The notes: a model not told the origin generated them from the letters alone. DNA of 8,806 nucleotides from Hylemonella sp. UBA2468 (GCA_002342165.1 DDPM01000072.1:1-8806); one strand, 5' to 3'. Positions 1 through 6,443 are shown, counted from the first letter of the stretch. Program-made: numbers and translations.

Positions 1-392
1 TGCGCGAGGCTTCCAGCCGCCACATGATTCGCGAGCTGATTGCGCGCGGCGCACGCATCCAAGCGCACGACCCCGTAGCCATGCCTGCGGCTCAACACGC
101 CTTGACCGAAGATTTGGCAGACATTTCGGGGGGTATCGACCGCGTGCACATGGTGGACACCCCCAACGCAGCACTTGTGGGCGCTGACGCCTTGGTGGTA
201 CTGACCGAATGGAAACAGTTCCACAACCCGGACTTTGCGCTGATCAAACAACAATTGCGCCAAGCTGTGATTTTTGATGGGCGCAACCTGTACGACCCCG
301 AGCAATTGCAGGACCTGGGCATTGCCTACCAAGGCATAGGGCGCGGCAATGTATTGGCGCGTCAAACCGCCACCACACCCTCCGCCACCTAA
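1..392 (+). CDS. ugd: UDP-glucose 6-dehydrogenase, C-terminal part (5' end outside window)
   Basis: This is the last ~130 codons of a UDP-glucose 6-dehydrogenase, which oxidises UDP-glucose to UDP-glucuronate with NAD+ in the cytoplasm. The reading frame is already open at the window edge (first whole codon at base 3) and runs into the ATG at 24, so that ATG is internal. The visible part is the UDP-sugar-binding C-terminal domain. It has the family's REAxSR-like segment at the edge, a DP motif, the ADALVVLTEW block (residues ~54-63 after the internal Met) and the IFDGRNLYDP block near the end; TEW and DGRN are hallmarks of this family. The catalytic Cys and Rossmann fold lie outside the window. 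lplT starts 8 bp downstream, so the two are probably co-transcribed. UDP-glucuronate feeds capsule, LPS or glucuronosyl-lipid synthesis, and nothing here decides which. GDP-mannose dehydrogenase is a less likely alternative. Confidence 0.9.
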   Translation, partial: REASSRHMIRELIARGARIQAHDPVAMPAAQHALTEDLADISGGIDRVHMVDTPNAALVGADALVVLTEWKQFHNPDFALIKQQLRQAVIFDGRNLYDPEQLQDLGIAYQGIGRGNVLARQTATTPSAT

Positions 393-400
393 CCTTTCAC

Positions 401-1690
401 ATGCAAGACCGCTTGCCACGCGGCTTTTCTTGGCTGATTTCGGCACAGTTCATCTCGGCCTTGGCCGACCACGCGCTGTTGATTGTGGCCATTGCACATT
501 TGCAGTTTTTGAATGCGCCCGAGTGGTGGGCGCCGCTGCTCAAATTTGCTTTTACCTTGGCTTATGTGTTTTTGGCGCCTTTTATTGGCAACTTGGCCGA
601 TCGGGTGTGCAAGCGCCGCCTTATGGCGTGGATGAACGCGCTCAAGTGGGTAGGCGCTGCCGCCATGCTTGCGGGTGCGCCGCCCATGCTGGCGTTTGCC
701 TTGGTAGGCATGGGCGCATCGGCCTACGCCCCTGCCAAATACGGCCTCATCACCGAAAGCGTTCCCCCTTCACGCTTGGTGTCTGCCAACGGCTGGATTG
801 AATGTGCGGTGGTCATGTCCGTTCTGCTGGGCACAGGGCTGGGCGGGGCGCTGGTCTCTTCCATATGGCTGCAGTCTGATCTGGTGAGCTTTGTGGCAAC
901 TCTGTGGCCGCTCACTTTAGGGGCATCCTCCGCCAGCCTGAATGTGTCGCTCGTGGTCATCTTGATGCTCTATGTGGTTGCGGGCTTTCTCAATTTAGGC
1001 ATCGTACCCAGTGGTGCGGTGTACCCTCGAAGACCTCTGAGCGTGTGGCATATGACTTCAGACTTTTGGAAGGCCAACCGCACGCTTTGGCGTGATCGCT
1101 CAGGCGGCTTGTCTTTGTTGCTCACCACCGTGTTTTGGGGCGTGGGTGCGCTGCTCCAGTTTGCCGTGTTGCACTGGTCGGTTCAGTTTTTGGGACTCAC
1201 ACTCGACAAAGCCGCCTTCATGCAAGGCATTGTAGCGCTGGGCGTGGTGGTCGGGGCCGTGTGGGTGGCCACACGCTTGCGCTTAAAGCACGCCACATCG
1301 GTGCTTCCTGTGGGCATCTTGATGGGCAGCGTGTTGCTGATGTCTTTGTGGATCCCTACCTGGCAGCTGGCCGTACCCTCTTTGCTGATACTGGGCGCAC
1401 TTGGGGGTATTTTGGTGGTGCCCATGAACGCCTTGCTCCAGCACCGTGGTCACCGCTTGTTGACGGCGGGTCAGTCCATTGCGGTGCAGGGCTTTAACGA
1501 GAACCTGAGCGTTTTGATCACCATGGGGGTGTACTCCGCGCTGATTGCGGCAGACACACCAGTGCGGGCGGTGATGGCGTTTGTGGGCTTAGCTTTGGCC
1601 GGCACCATCGCCTACATCCTGATGCGCAGAATGCCTCAAAGACAGGGGTTTAAGCCCCTGATGCGCCACATTCGCCACGGTGGTGGCTGA
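401..1690 (+). CDS. lplT: Lysophospholipid transporter LplT (MFS)
   Basis: This 429-residue major facilitator protein has about 12 hydrophobic segments. It resembles LplT, the inner-membrane flippase that moves lysophospholipids (mainly lyso-PE) to the cytoplasmic face for re-acylation. The N-terminus PRGFSWLISAQFISALADHALL matches the family's opening pattern, with the Asp and Ala-Leu-Leu of the first helix. An MFS motif-A-like loop, GNLADRVCKRR, is at residues 63-73, and the PAKYGLITE block typical of LplT is at 111-119. The length slightly exceeds that of E. coli LplT (about 400). The start lies 8 bp after the ugd stop, and I see no Shine-Dalgarno sequence before it, so translation may be coupled to ugd. 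In E. coli lplT is paired with the acyltransferase aas; no acyltransferase is fused or adjacent here, so the re-acylating partner must be encoded elsewhere. The 3' end converges on the glycosyltransferase gene with a 32-bp gap and no clear terminator. Confidence 0.87.
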   Translation: MQDRLPRGFSWLISAQFISALADHALLIVAIAHLQFLNAPEWWAPLLKFAFTLAYVFLAPFIGNLADRVCKRRLMAWMNALKWVGAAAMLAGAPPMLAFALVGMGASAYAPAKYGLITESVPPSRLVSANGWIECAVVMSVLLGTGLGGALVSSIWLQSDLVSFVATLWPLTLGASSASLNVSLVVILMLYVVAGFLNLGIVPSGAVYPRRPLSVWHMTSDFWKANRTLWRDRSGGLSLLLTTVFWGVGALLQFAVLHWSVQFLGLTLDKAAFMQGIVALGVVVGAVWVATRLRLKHATSVLPVGILMGSVLLMSLWIPTWQLAVPSLLILGALGGILVVPMNALLQHRGHRLLTAGQSIAVQGFNENLSVLITMGVYSALIAADTPVRAVMAFVGLALAGTIAYILMRRMPQRQGFKPLMRHIRHGGG

Positions 1691-1722
1691 AACGCCACGG
1701 ACAATCCAACTGGGAACGGGTT

Positions 1723-2934
1723 TTACGGGAACGCCAAAGCCTGCAGCATCACAGACTCAACTTGCGCAACGATTTGTTGCCAGTCCCAGCTTTGCACGGT
1801 CACGCGGCCCGCTTGGCGCAGTCGTTGCACCCGGTCGGGCTCTACGGTGAGTTCCACCACACGCTGCACAAAACCTTCATCGTCATTCAGCCTTGCCAGT
1901 AGGCCGTTTTGACCATGCTGAATGGTTTCGGCGGCTGCGGCGTAATCAAATGCCACCACAGCCAGTCCGCTGGACATGCCTTCAAGCACCACATTGCCAA
2001 AAGTTTCAGTTTGGCTGGGAAAACCAAAAATATCGGCGGAGGCATAGTGCTCAGACAAGGCCTGCCCAGTTTGAACGCCTGTAAAAATAGCATCAGGCGC
2101 GAGGCCTTTGAGCTCTGCACGGGCGGGGCCGTCGCCCACCAGCACCAGTTTCACATCAGGGCGCACCAGTTTGGCTTGGGCATAAGCCCGCACCAGCAAC
2201 TGAAGATTTTTTTCGCTGGCCAAACGCGAGACACACATGATTACAGGAGTATCAGGCTTGGCGCCCCAAGAAGTGCGAAGTGTCTCGCTGCGGTGCGCGG
2301 GGTCAAAACGCTGCAGATCTACACCGCGAGGCACAACATTTAAACGCAAAAAACCAGCGTCTGACAATCTTTTGGACAAACTGGCGGTAGGCACCATGGT
2401 GCAAGCCGTTTGGTTGTGAAAGCGCTTGAGGTACGCCATGATGGGCTTGCTCAACCAGCCCACGCCGTAATGGCTGCTGTACGAATGGAAGTTGGTTCTG
2501 AAGTCAGACGTGACGGGGATTTTGAGTTTGCGCGCTACCTTCAAGGCAGACCAACCCAACGGGCCTTCGGTGGCAATGTGCACCACATCTGGGCGCTTGA
2601 GCGTCCATAAAGGCTCCAAACGCTTTCTGGAAGGCAGGCCCAACTGCAAGTTGGGATAGCGCGGAATGGGCATGCCGCGCAACAACACGTCTTGGTTGGC
2701 GCCTGCACCTGCCACCGCGGGTTCGCGCATCACGCCCGCATCGGATTTAGGCTGACGCGGACGCACCAACTGCACCTGGTGCCCCCGCTCGCGCAGACCA
2801 TCCACGACCTTTTTCAGCGACAATGACACACCGTTGATTTCGGGGGGATACGTTTCTGTCACCACCGCCACCCGTAACTGCGGCCGGTTGCCGGGCAAAT
2901 CTTCAACCCAAAGGTCTGTCGCATCTTGCTTCAT
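1723..2934 (-). CDS. GT4-family glycosyltransferase (SqdX/MgtA-like)
   Basis: This 403-residue GT-B glycosyltransferase of family GT4 is probably cytoplasmic and membrane-associated. The N-terminal Rossmann half starts with RVAVVTETYPPEINGV (21-36), the classic glycine-rich acceptor-side loop. FRTNFHSYSSHYG (145-157) resembles the His/Tyr segment in sulfoquinovosyl- and mannosyl-diacylglycerol synthases. The C-terminal donor domain has VSRLASEKN (235-243), LVGDGP (265-270) and the EX7E motif at E310-E318 (ETFGNVVLE), so the enzyme looks catalytically complete. Donor and acceptor cannot be read from sequence. Relatives make glycolipids such as glycosyl- or glucuronosyl-diacylglycerol or mannolipids, and UDP-glucuronate or UDP-glucose is plausible given the ugd gene nearby. 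The ATG at 2934 has no strong ribosome-binding site but gives a natural N-terminus. It is divergent from the Mpo1-like gene across a 222-bp region with PhoB-box-like repeats. An exopolysaccharide role is the main alternative. Confidence 0.88.
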   Translation of the reverse strand: MKQDATDLWVEDLPGNRPQLRVAVVTETYPPEINGVSLSLKKVVDGLRERGHQVQLVRPRQPKSDAGVMREPAVAGAGANQDVLLRGMPIPRYPNLQLGLPSRKRLEPLWTLKRPDVVHIATEGPLGWSALKVARKLKIPVTSDFRTNFHSYSSHYGVGWLSKPIMAYLKRFHNQTACTMVPTASLSKRLSDAGFLRLNVVPRGVDLQRFDPAHRSETLRTSWGAKPDTPVIMCVSRLASEKNLQLLVRAYAQAKLVRPDVKLVLVGDGPARAELKGLAPDAIFTGVQTGQALSEHYASADIFGFPSQTETFGNVVLEGMSSGLAVVAFDYAAAAETIQHGQNGLLARLNDDEGFVQRVVELTVEPDRVQRLRQAGRVTVQSWDWQQIVAQVESVMLQALAFP

Positions 2935-2956
2935 ATAACCACTTTCTCATGTCAAG

Positions 2957-3043
2957 ATCACAAAACCATGACACAACTGTCATTTAAGATTGTAATTGTG
3001 TGAAAACAACGTGACACTCAAAATCATGTCATCGTAATTTCAT
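2957..3043. promoter_or_regulatory. Cluster of TGTCA/TGACA half-sites resembling divergent PhoB boxes
   Basis: The gap between the divergent glycosyltransferase and Mpo1-like genes holds TGTCA at 2950, 2978 and 3027 and its complement TGACA at 2969 and 3012. Some fit the PhoB layout of two 7-mers separated by 4 bp (consensus CTGTCAT-N4-CTGTCAY). On the plus strand, ATGTCAT-cgta-ATTTCAT lies at 3026-3043, facing the Mpo1-like gene. On the minus strand, GTGTCAC-gttg-TTTTCAC lies at 3017-3000 and GTGTCAT-ggtt-TTGTGAT at 2974-2957, both facing the glycosyltransferase. Each matches the consensus at only about 11-12 of 18 positions, which is weak. ATGACA-caac-TGTCAT at 2968-2983 is also a perfect 6-bp inverted repeat, so a dimeric regulator of another type is an alternative. 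Confidence 0.4.
2989..3017 (-). promoter_or_regulatory. Candidate sigma70-type promoter for the glycosyltransferase gene
   Basis: On the minus strand, TACAAT (2994-2989) matches the -10 consensus at five of six positions. It lies 17 bp downstream of GTGTCA (3017-3012), a poor -35 that coincides with the first repeat of the PhoB-like box at 3017-3000. A weak -35 replaced by an activator site is the usual design of PhoB-dependent promoters, although here the box ends only 5 bp before the -10, closer than usual. The implied leader would be about 50 bases. Confidence 0.35.
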
Positions 3044-3146
3044 AATTAAAACCGACCATAGCCGAGCGATAATCTGAGCTTTGACCGATTTGCCTCAAAG
3101 TTTGTCCTCGCAATTTGTTCAGAATTTTTTCTGTTGAATTTTTTTC

Positions 3147-3151
3147 AGGAG
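3147..3151 (+). promoter_or_regulatory. Ribosome-binding site that fixes the GTG start of the Mpo1-like gene
   Basis: AGGAG at 3147-3151 lies 5 bases before GTG at 3157. The overlapping ATG at 3155 is followed at once by TGA, so it cannot be the start. Upstream in-frame codons back to TTG at 3115 encode a stretch with no family resemblance. GTG 3157 is therefore the best start. Confidence 0.75.
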
Positions 3152-3156
3152 TCCAT

Positions 3157-3768
3157 GTGAGTTCTTTTTTAGAAACTTTGCGCGTCCAGCGTTGGGATGA
3201 CCACCGTTATTACCATCACAGCCGCATCAATCAGTCTTTGCACCTGATCAGCGCCCTCTCTTTCTTGGCTTCCTATGTGATGTTGTTCATCAACCCAGCC
3301 ATCGCCGCCCTCATGGCATGGCTGGTGTCGATGACCAGTCGTCAAGCCGGTCATTTCTTCTTCGAACCCAAGGGCTACGACCACATCAACCAAGCCACGA
3401 ATGAATACAAAGAAGAAATCAAAGTGGGCTACAACATCAAACGCAAGATTGTGCTCATGGCCATTTGGGCGGCCTCACCCGTATTTGTGTACCTTGAACC
3501 CGATCTGTTCGGTTTGGTTGAGGCGCACACCAACCTGTACGAGTTCATGATCAATGTGGGCTGGGTTTGGTTGTTCATTGGTGTGGGTGGCTTGGTGTTC
3601 CGCGTGTTTCAGCTTTATGTCCAGCAAGACCTGAGGACTGGTTTGGTTTGGGCTATCAAAATCATCACCGACCCCTTCCATGACGTGAAGCTGTATTGCA
3701 AATCTCCTTTGTATTTGCTCAAGGGCGAGCTGATTGACCAGAGCAACCTGGAAAGCCGCCATGTTTGA
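3157..3768 (+). CDS. Mpo1-like (DUF962-type) integral membrane protein
   Basis: This 203-residue protein has about four hydrophobic segments (roughly 29-43, 46-60, 98-116 and 130-152). The N-terminal half carries two family-like motifs: YHHSRINQSLH (19-29), fitting the Y-H-x3-N-x3-H pattern, and QAGHFFFE (63-70), fitting the conserved GHxxFE block. A third family-like stretch, SPVFVYLEPDLFG (107-119), follows. Yeast Mpo1 is an endoplasmic-reticulum, iron-dependent dioxygenase that alpha-oxidises 2-hydroxy fatty acids, and the conserved histidines (here H20, H29 and H66, with H16 and H21 nearby) are thought to bind the metal. Bacterial members are mostly uncharacterised, so an enzymatic role in fatty-acid or lipid modification is inference. 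The C-terminal ~75 residues, including DPFHDVKLYCKSPLYLL (172-188), extend beyond the shortest family members. The start is GTG with a good ribosome-binding site, and the gene ends before a strong terminator. It stands alone and is divergent from the glycosyltransferase, with which it may share regulation. Confidence 0.68.
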   Translation: MSSFLETLRVQRWDDHRYYHHSRINQSLHLISALSFLASYVMLFINPAIAALMAWLVSMTSRQAGHFFFEPKGYDHINQATNEYKEEIKVGYNIKRKIVLMAIWAASPVFVYLEPDLFGLVEAHTNLYEFMINVGWVWLFIGVGGLVFRVFQLYVQQDLRTGLVWAIKIITDPFHDVKLYCKSPLYLLKGELIDQSNLESRHV

Positions 3769-3784
3769 CGAGGGTTTGACATTG

Positions 3785-3805
3785 AACTTGGTTTAATGCC
3801 AAGTT
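3785..3805 (+). repeat. Small inverted repeat downstream of the Mpo1-like gene
   Basis: AACTTGG (3785-3791) and CCAAGTT (3799-3805) form a 7-bp stem with a 7-base loop. It lies 17 bp after the stop codon and 12 bp before the strong terminator. There is no following T-run, so it may be an accessory stem protecting the 3' end, or chance. Confidence 0.45.
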
Positions 3806-3816
3806 AATCAAGTCAC

Positions 3817-3849
3817 AAAAAAGGGGAAGATTTATCTTCCCCTTTTTTT
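3817..3849. terminator. Bidirectional rho-independent terminator
   Basis: A perfect 14-bp inverted repeat, AAAAAAGGGGAAGA (3817-3830) and TCTTCCCCTTTTTT (3835-3848), is separated by the tetraloop TTTA. It gives a G/C-core hairpin followed by a T-run on either strand. It sits in the 98-bp gap between the converging Mpo1-like gene (stop 3768) and aminotransferase gene (stop 3867), so it should end transcripts from both sides. Confidence 0.93.
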
Positions 3850-3866
3850 GTTCGATTGGTTCAAGC

Positions 3867-5510
3867 CTAGCGCCCCATATGGGCCAGCATTTCCTTCAAT
3901 AAAGTGCGCTTGATCGATTTGTTGGTCAGCTCTGGTGAATGCCACCAGAAACCGTCTTGCTTCATTTGCTGCGCTGCGCGCACAAATCTATCGGTCACCT
4001 CGGCCATATCGTCTTCTGTGAAGTTCAGGGTAAAGATAAAACGTCCAGTTCCCACCCAGCTCAGAGCAAGTCCTGCATCACGCAAGTAGTACTGCAGCAT
4101 CCAGTTGTAACGGGAAGGCTGGGTGTAACTCACGGTCCAAATGGACGACATATTGGCCACCTCCACAGGAATACCCTCAGATTTCATGCGGGTGTTAAAC
4201 ACCTCACGACGGTGGTTCCAACGCTCGTCTTGCCCCTCGTACAGGGCCTGTACCTCGGGGGTTTCTAATCGGCGTAAAAACTCGTTCATGGCGCCCATCA
4301 CGTATGGGTGCGAATTGAAGGTGCCCCTTGCAAAGCACACATCTGCGGGACGCTTGTCGCGAAACCTTTGCATCAAGGCGCTTTTGCCGCAGACCACCCC
4401 CACGGGCAAACCGCCCCCCAGGGTTTTACCGTAGGTGACCATATCGGCCCGAACACCAAAATACTCTTGCGCGCCGCCGGGGGCCAGCCTAAAGCCCAAA
4501 AACACCTCATCAAAAATCAACACAATGCCGCGCTCGGTGCACACCTTGCGCACCTCGTGCAACCACTGGGTATAGGCTGCACGGTCATAGCCTGCTTGAC
4601 GGCTGCTGTCGACCAAGGTGGAGTCACCTGGGGCATTTTTATTGGGGTGCAATGCCTGTAAGGGGTTAATGAGCACGCAGGCAATGTTTTTACGGGTGCG
4701 CAGCACGCGCAACGAAGCCTCGTGCATATCGCGCAAGGTGTAAGTTTCGCGCGGAGGTAAGGGGTTGCCCGGGCCGGGCTGTACGTCTTCCCACCAGCCG
4801 TGGTAAGCCCCGCAAAAGCGAACCAAATGGCGCTTGCCCGTGTGATAGCGGGCCAAACGCACCGCTTGCATTACCGCCTCGGTGCCGCTCATGTGGAAAG
4901 ACACCGTGTCTTGTCCCGATATTTTTTTGAGCCGCTCCACGTTATCGGCCACGCAAGGGTGGTAGGCCCCCAGCACCATGCCTATATCGCGCGCAATGCT
5001 CACGCCCGCGTCAATGCAGGACTTGTAAAAGTCTGTGCCCATCACATTCACGCCGTAGGAACCGGTCAGGTCGATGTAGCGCTGGCCATCTAAATCTGTA
5101 ACGGTCACACCTTCAGACGACTGAACAAAGCTGCCGGTTTTAAGGTGTTGGCGCACATAGGGGCTGAATTGGTAAGGCACACGGTATGCGCCGGTAAAGC
5201 GCAAATCGGGAATACTTTCACGGGCTTGTGCGGAAAGTTCTATCGATTTCGGCGACTTGGCTTGTAATCTTCCACCCAAGGCATGAAAACCAGCCTTGCG
5301 AGACTGCACAATGGTGTCTGGCGCTCCATCGCAATTGAAAAACATGGCTTCGTCGTAGGCGTAACCAGGAATCCAACCCGCCAAACGTTTGGCCATGCGC
5401 GAATGTCCCGTCAAAGAAGGGTGTTTGGCACGCGACAATTCAAGGCGACGCTTGATGGAGGGAAAGGCGGCGGCCAGTGCGCCAACCAATATTGCTGTTT
5501 CGTAGGCCAT
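3867..5510 (-). CDS. Class-III PLP-dependent aminotransferase, glutamate-1-semialdehyde aminomutase-like, with N-terminal extension
   Basis: This 547-residue fold-type I PLP enzyme of aminotransferase class III is closest in motifs to glutamate-1-semialdehyde 2,1-aminomutase (HemL). The core begins near residue 95 and includes DLDGQRYIDLTGSYG (139-153), MSGTEA (207-212, cofactor phosphate binding), GAYHGWWE (234-241), FDEVFLGFR (333-341, with D334 contacting the PLP pyridine nitrogen) and YGKTLGGGLPVG (360-371), where K362 is the expected Schiff-base lysine. All key PLP residues are present. HemL is about 430 residues; the first ~95 residues here, including PGYAYDEAMFFNCDGAP (48-64), are extra and I do not recognise them. 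The length, extension and lipid-gene neighbours argue against housekeeping heme synthesis; the substrate is unknown. The ATG has AGGA (5518-5515) 4 bases upstream, supporting the long form. It is divergent from psd across 63 bp, and the 3' end has a shared terminator. Confidence 0.85.
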   Translation of the reverse strand: MAYETAILVGALAAAFPSIKRRLELSRAKHPSLTGHSRMAKRLAGWIPGYAYDEAMFFNCDGAPDTIVQSRKAGFHALGGRLQAKSPKSIELSAQARESIPDLRFTGAYRVPYQFSPYVRQHLKTGSFVQSSEGVTVTDLDGQRYIDLTGSYGVNVMGTDFYKSCIDAGVSIARDIGMVLGAYHPCVADNVERLKKISGQDTVSFHMSGTEAVMQAVRLARYHTGKRHLVRFCGAYHGWWEDVQPGPGNPLPPRETYTLRDMHEASLRVLRTRKNIACVLINPLQALHPNKNAPGDSTLVDSSRQAGYDRAAYTQWLHEVRKVCTERGIVLIFDEVFLGFRLAPGGAQEYFGVRADMVTYGKTLGGGLPVGVVCGKSALMQRFRDKRPADVCFARGTFNSHPYVMGAMNEFLRRLETPEVQALYEGQDERWNHRREVFNTRMKSEGIPVEVANMSSIWTVSYTQPSRYNWMLQYYLRDAGLALSWVGTGRFIFTLNFTEDDMAEVTDRFVRAAQQMKQDGFWWHSPELTNKSIKRTLLKEMLAHMGR

Positions 5511-5513
5511 GTG

Positions 5514-5518
5514 ATCCT
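5514..5518 (-). promoter_or_regulatory. Ribosome-binding site of the aminotransferase gene
   Basis: Read on the minus strand, AGGAT (5518-5514) lies just upstream of the ATG at 5510. It supports translation beginning at the long N-terminal extension rather than at an internal Met near the aminotransferase core. Confidence 0.6.
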
Positions 5519-5520
5519 GC

Positions 5521-5534
5521 TTAAGTTAACTTAA
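5521..5534. promoter_or_regulatory. 14-bp perfect palindrome in the divergent aminotransferase/psd promoter region
   Basis: TTAAGTTAACTTAA reads identically on both strands. It sits 10 bp upstream of the aminotransferase start codon, in the 63-bp AT-rich gap shared with psd. A perfect palindrome at this position could be the operator of a dimeric repressor controlling one or both genes. The half-site TTAACTT is partly repeated in direct orientation at 5526-5537. I could not place convincing -35/-10 boxes for either gene, and in AT-rich DNA a 14-bp palindrome may be chance. Confidence 0.4.
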
Positions 5535-5573
5535 CTTTTTATTGAAAATTTTTTACACGCTTGTGAAATATCC

Positions 5574-6443
5574 ATGACTCTCAAAGAACTTCGTGACCGT
5601 ATTTTGTTACAGGAAGACCTGAACTTTCTGCTAACCAACCGAATTCCCCGTATTGCCCTGACCCGCTGGATGGGCAAATTCAGCAAAATTAAAAACCCCA
5701 TAGTTCGGGACGTTTCTATTGCACTTTGGAAAATGTGCTCTGATCTCGACCTTTCTGAAGCCAAAAAAAGCAAGTTTGAGAGTCTGCACGACTGTTTTAT
5801 CAGGGAACTAAAACCTGGCCTGCGTTCTTTTGACCCCAACCCCAACACCATTTGCAGCCCTTGTGACGGCATCGTCGGCGCATGTGGCGCCATTGAAAAC
5901 GACCAAATCTTTCAAGCCAAGGGCATGCCCTACAGCCTTAAAGAGCTGATGGGCAGCGATGAAGTAGCCAACCGCCACCGAAACGGCACTTACGTGACCC
6001 TGCGCCTTACCAGCAGCATGTACCACCGCTTCCATGCACCGGCCGACTGCTCGGTACAACGCGTGACGCACATTCAGGGAGACACTTGGAACGTCAACCC
6101 TATAGCGCTCAAGCGGGTCGAGCGCCTGTTTTGCCGCAACGAACGCGCGGTGATTGAAATGACATTAACTAAATCACAACAAGCGCTGACCCTGGTACCT
6201 GTGGGGGCTGTGCTGGTGGCCAGCGTCCGCCTGCACTGTCTGGACTTGCAGCTGCACCACGACTACACCGGCCCCCAAACGCTTACATGTAATGCGCAAG
6301 CACAAAAAGGTGAAGAAATGGGCTGGTTTGAACACGGCTCCACCATCATCGTGTTTGCCCCTGAGGGCATGCAGCTGGCCCAGGGCATTGAAAACGGCCA
6401 CCGCATCAAACTGGGCGAACCCCTGCTCCAAATCGCGGCGTAA
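5574..6443 (+). CDS. psd: Phosphatidylserine decarboxylase proenzyme (class I)
   Basis: This 289-residue pyruvoyl-dependent decarboxylase converts phosphatidylserine to phosphatidylethanolamine at the inner membrane. It aligns along its length with E. coli Psd: SPCDGIVGACG (95-105) with D98, QAKGMPYSLKELM (114-126), YHRFHAP (150-156) with H151/H154, CRNERAV (187-193), and HGST (254-257) at the self-cleavage site. D98, H154 and S256 would form the processing triad, and cleavage before S256 would give a ~255-residue beta chain and a ~34-residue alpha chain carrying the pyruvoyl group. The usual LGST reads HGST, a conservative variation outside the cleaved Gly-Ser bond. The length fits shorter bacterial Psd proteins. 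No strong ribosome-binding site precedes the ATG. The gene stands alone, divergent from the aminotransferase and converging on the DUF1178 gene with a 13-bp gap and no obvious terminator. Whether it is the only psd in the genome cannot be seen. Confidence 0.95.
   Translation: MTLKELRDRILLQEDLNFLLTNRIPRIALTRWMGKFSKIKNPIVRDVSIALWKMCSDLDLSEAKKSKFESLHDCFIRELKPGLRSFDPNPNTICSPCDGIVGACGAIENDQIFQAKGMPYSLKELMGSDEVANRHRNGTYVTLRLTSSMYHRFHAPADCSVQRVTHIQGDTWNVNPIALKRVERLFCRNERAVIEMTLTKSQQALTLVPVGAVLVASVRLHCLDLQLHHDYTGPQTLTCNAQAQKGEEMGWFEHGSTIIVFAPEGMQLAQGIENGHRIKLGEPLLQIAA

Noticed and set aside
724..1497. Extra open frames on both strands inside lplT
   Set aside because: They overlap a clearly recognisable transporter, have no family-like motifs and reflect codon bias of the real gene.
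1674..1687. GCCAC/GTGGC hairpin at the end of lplT as a terminator
   Set aside because: The 5-bp stem lies within the coding sequence and no T-run follows it.
2950..2955. Perfect TTGACA on the minus strand as a -35 box for the glycosyltransferase gene
   Set aside because: A -10 at normal spacing would fall on the start codon; the closer TATATG leaves only a 12-bp spacer.
3115..3156. Upstream in-frame TTG start giving the Mpo1-like protein 14 extra residues
   Set aside because: GTG 3157 has AGGAG at ideal spacing, and the extra residues are encoded by T-rich DNA without family resemblance.
3904..5093. Several plus-strand open frames antisense to the aminotransferase
   Set aside because: No ribosome-binding sites or recognisable domains; the PLP enzyme on the other strand explains the open frames.
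3867..5510. Calling the aminotransferase hemL (heme biosynthesis)
   Set aside because: It is over 100 residues too long, has an unfamiliar N-terminal unit and lacks heme-gene neighbours, so the symbol was withheld.
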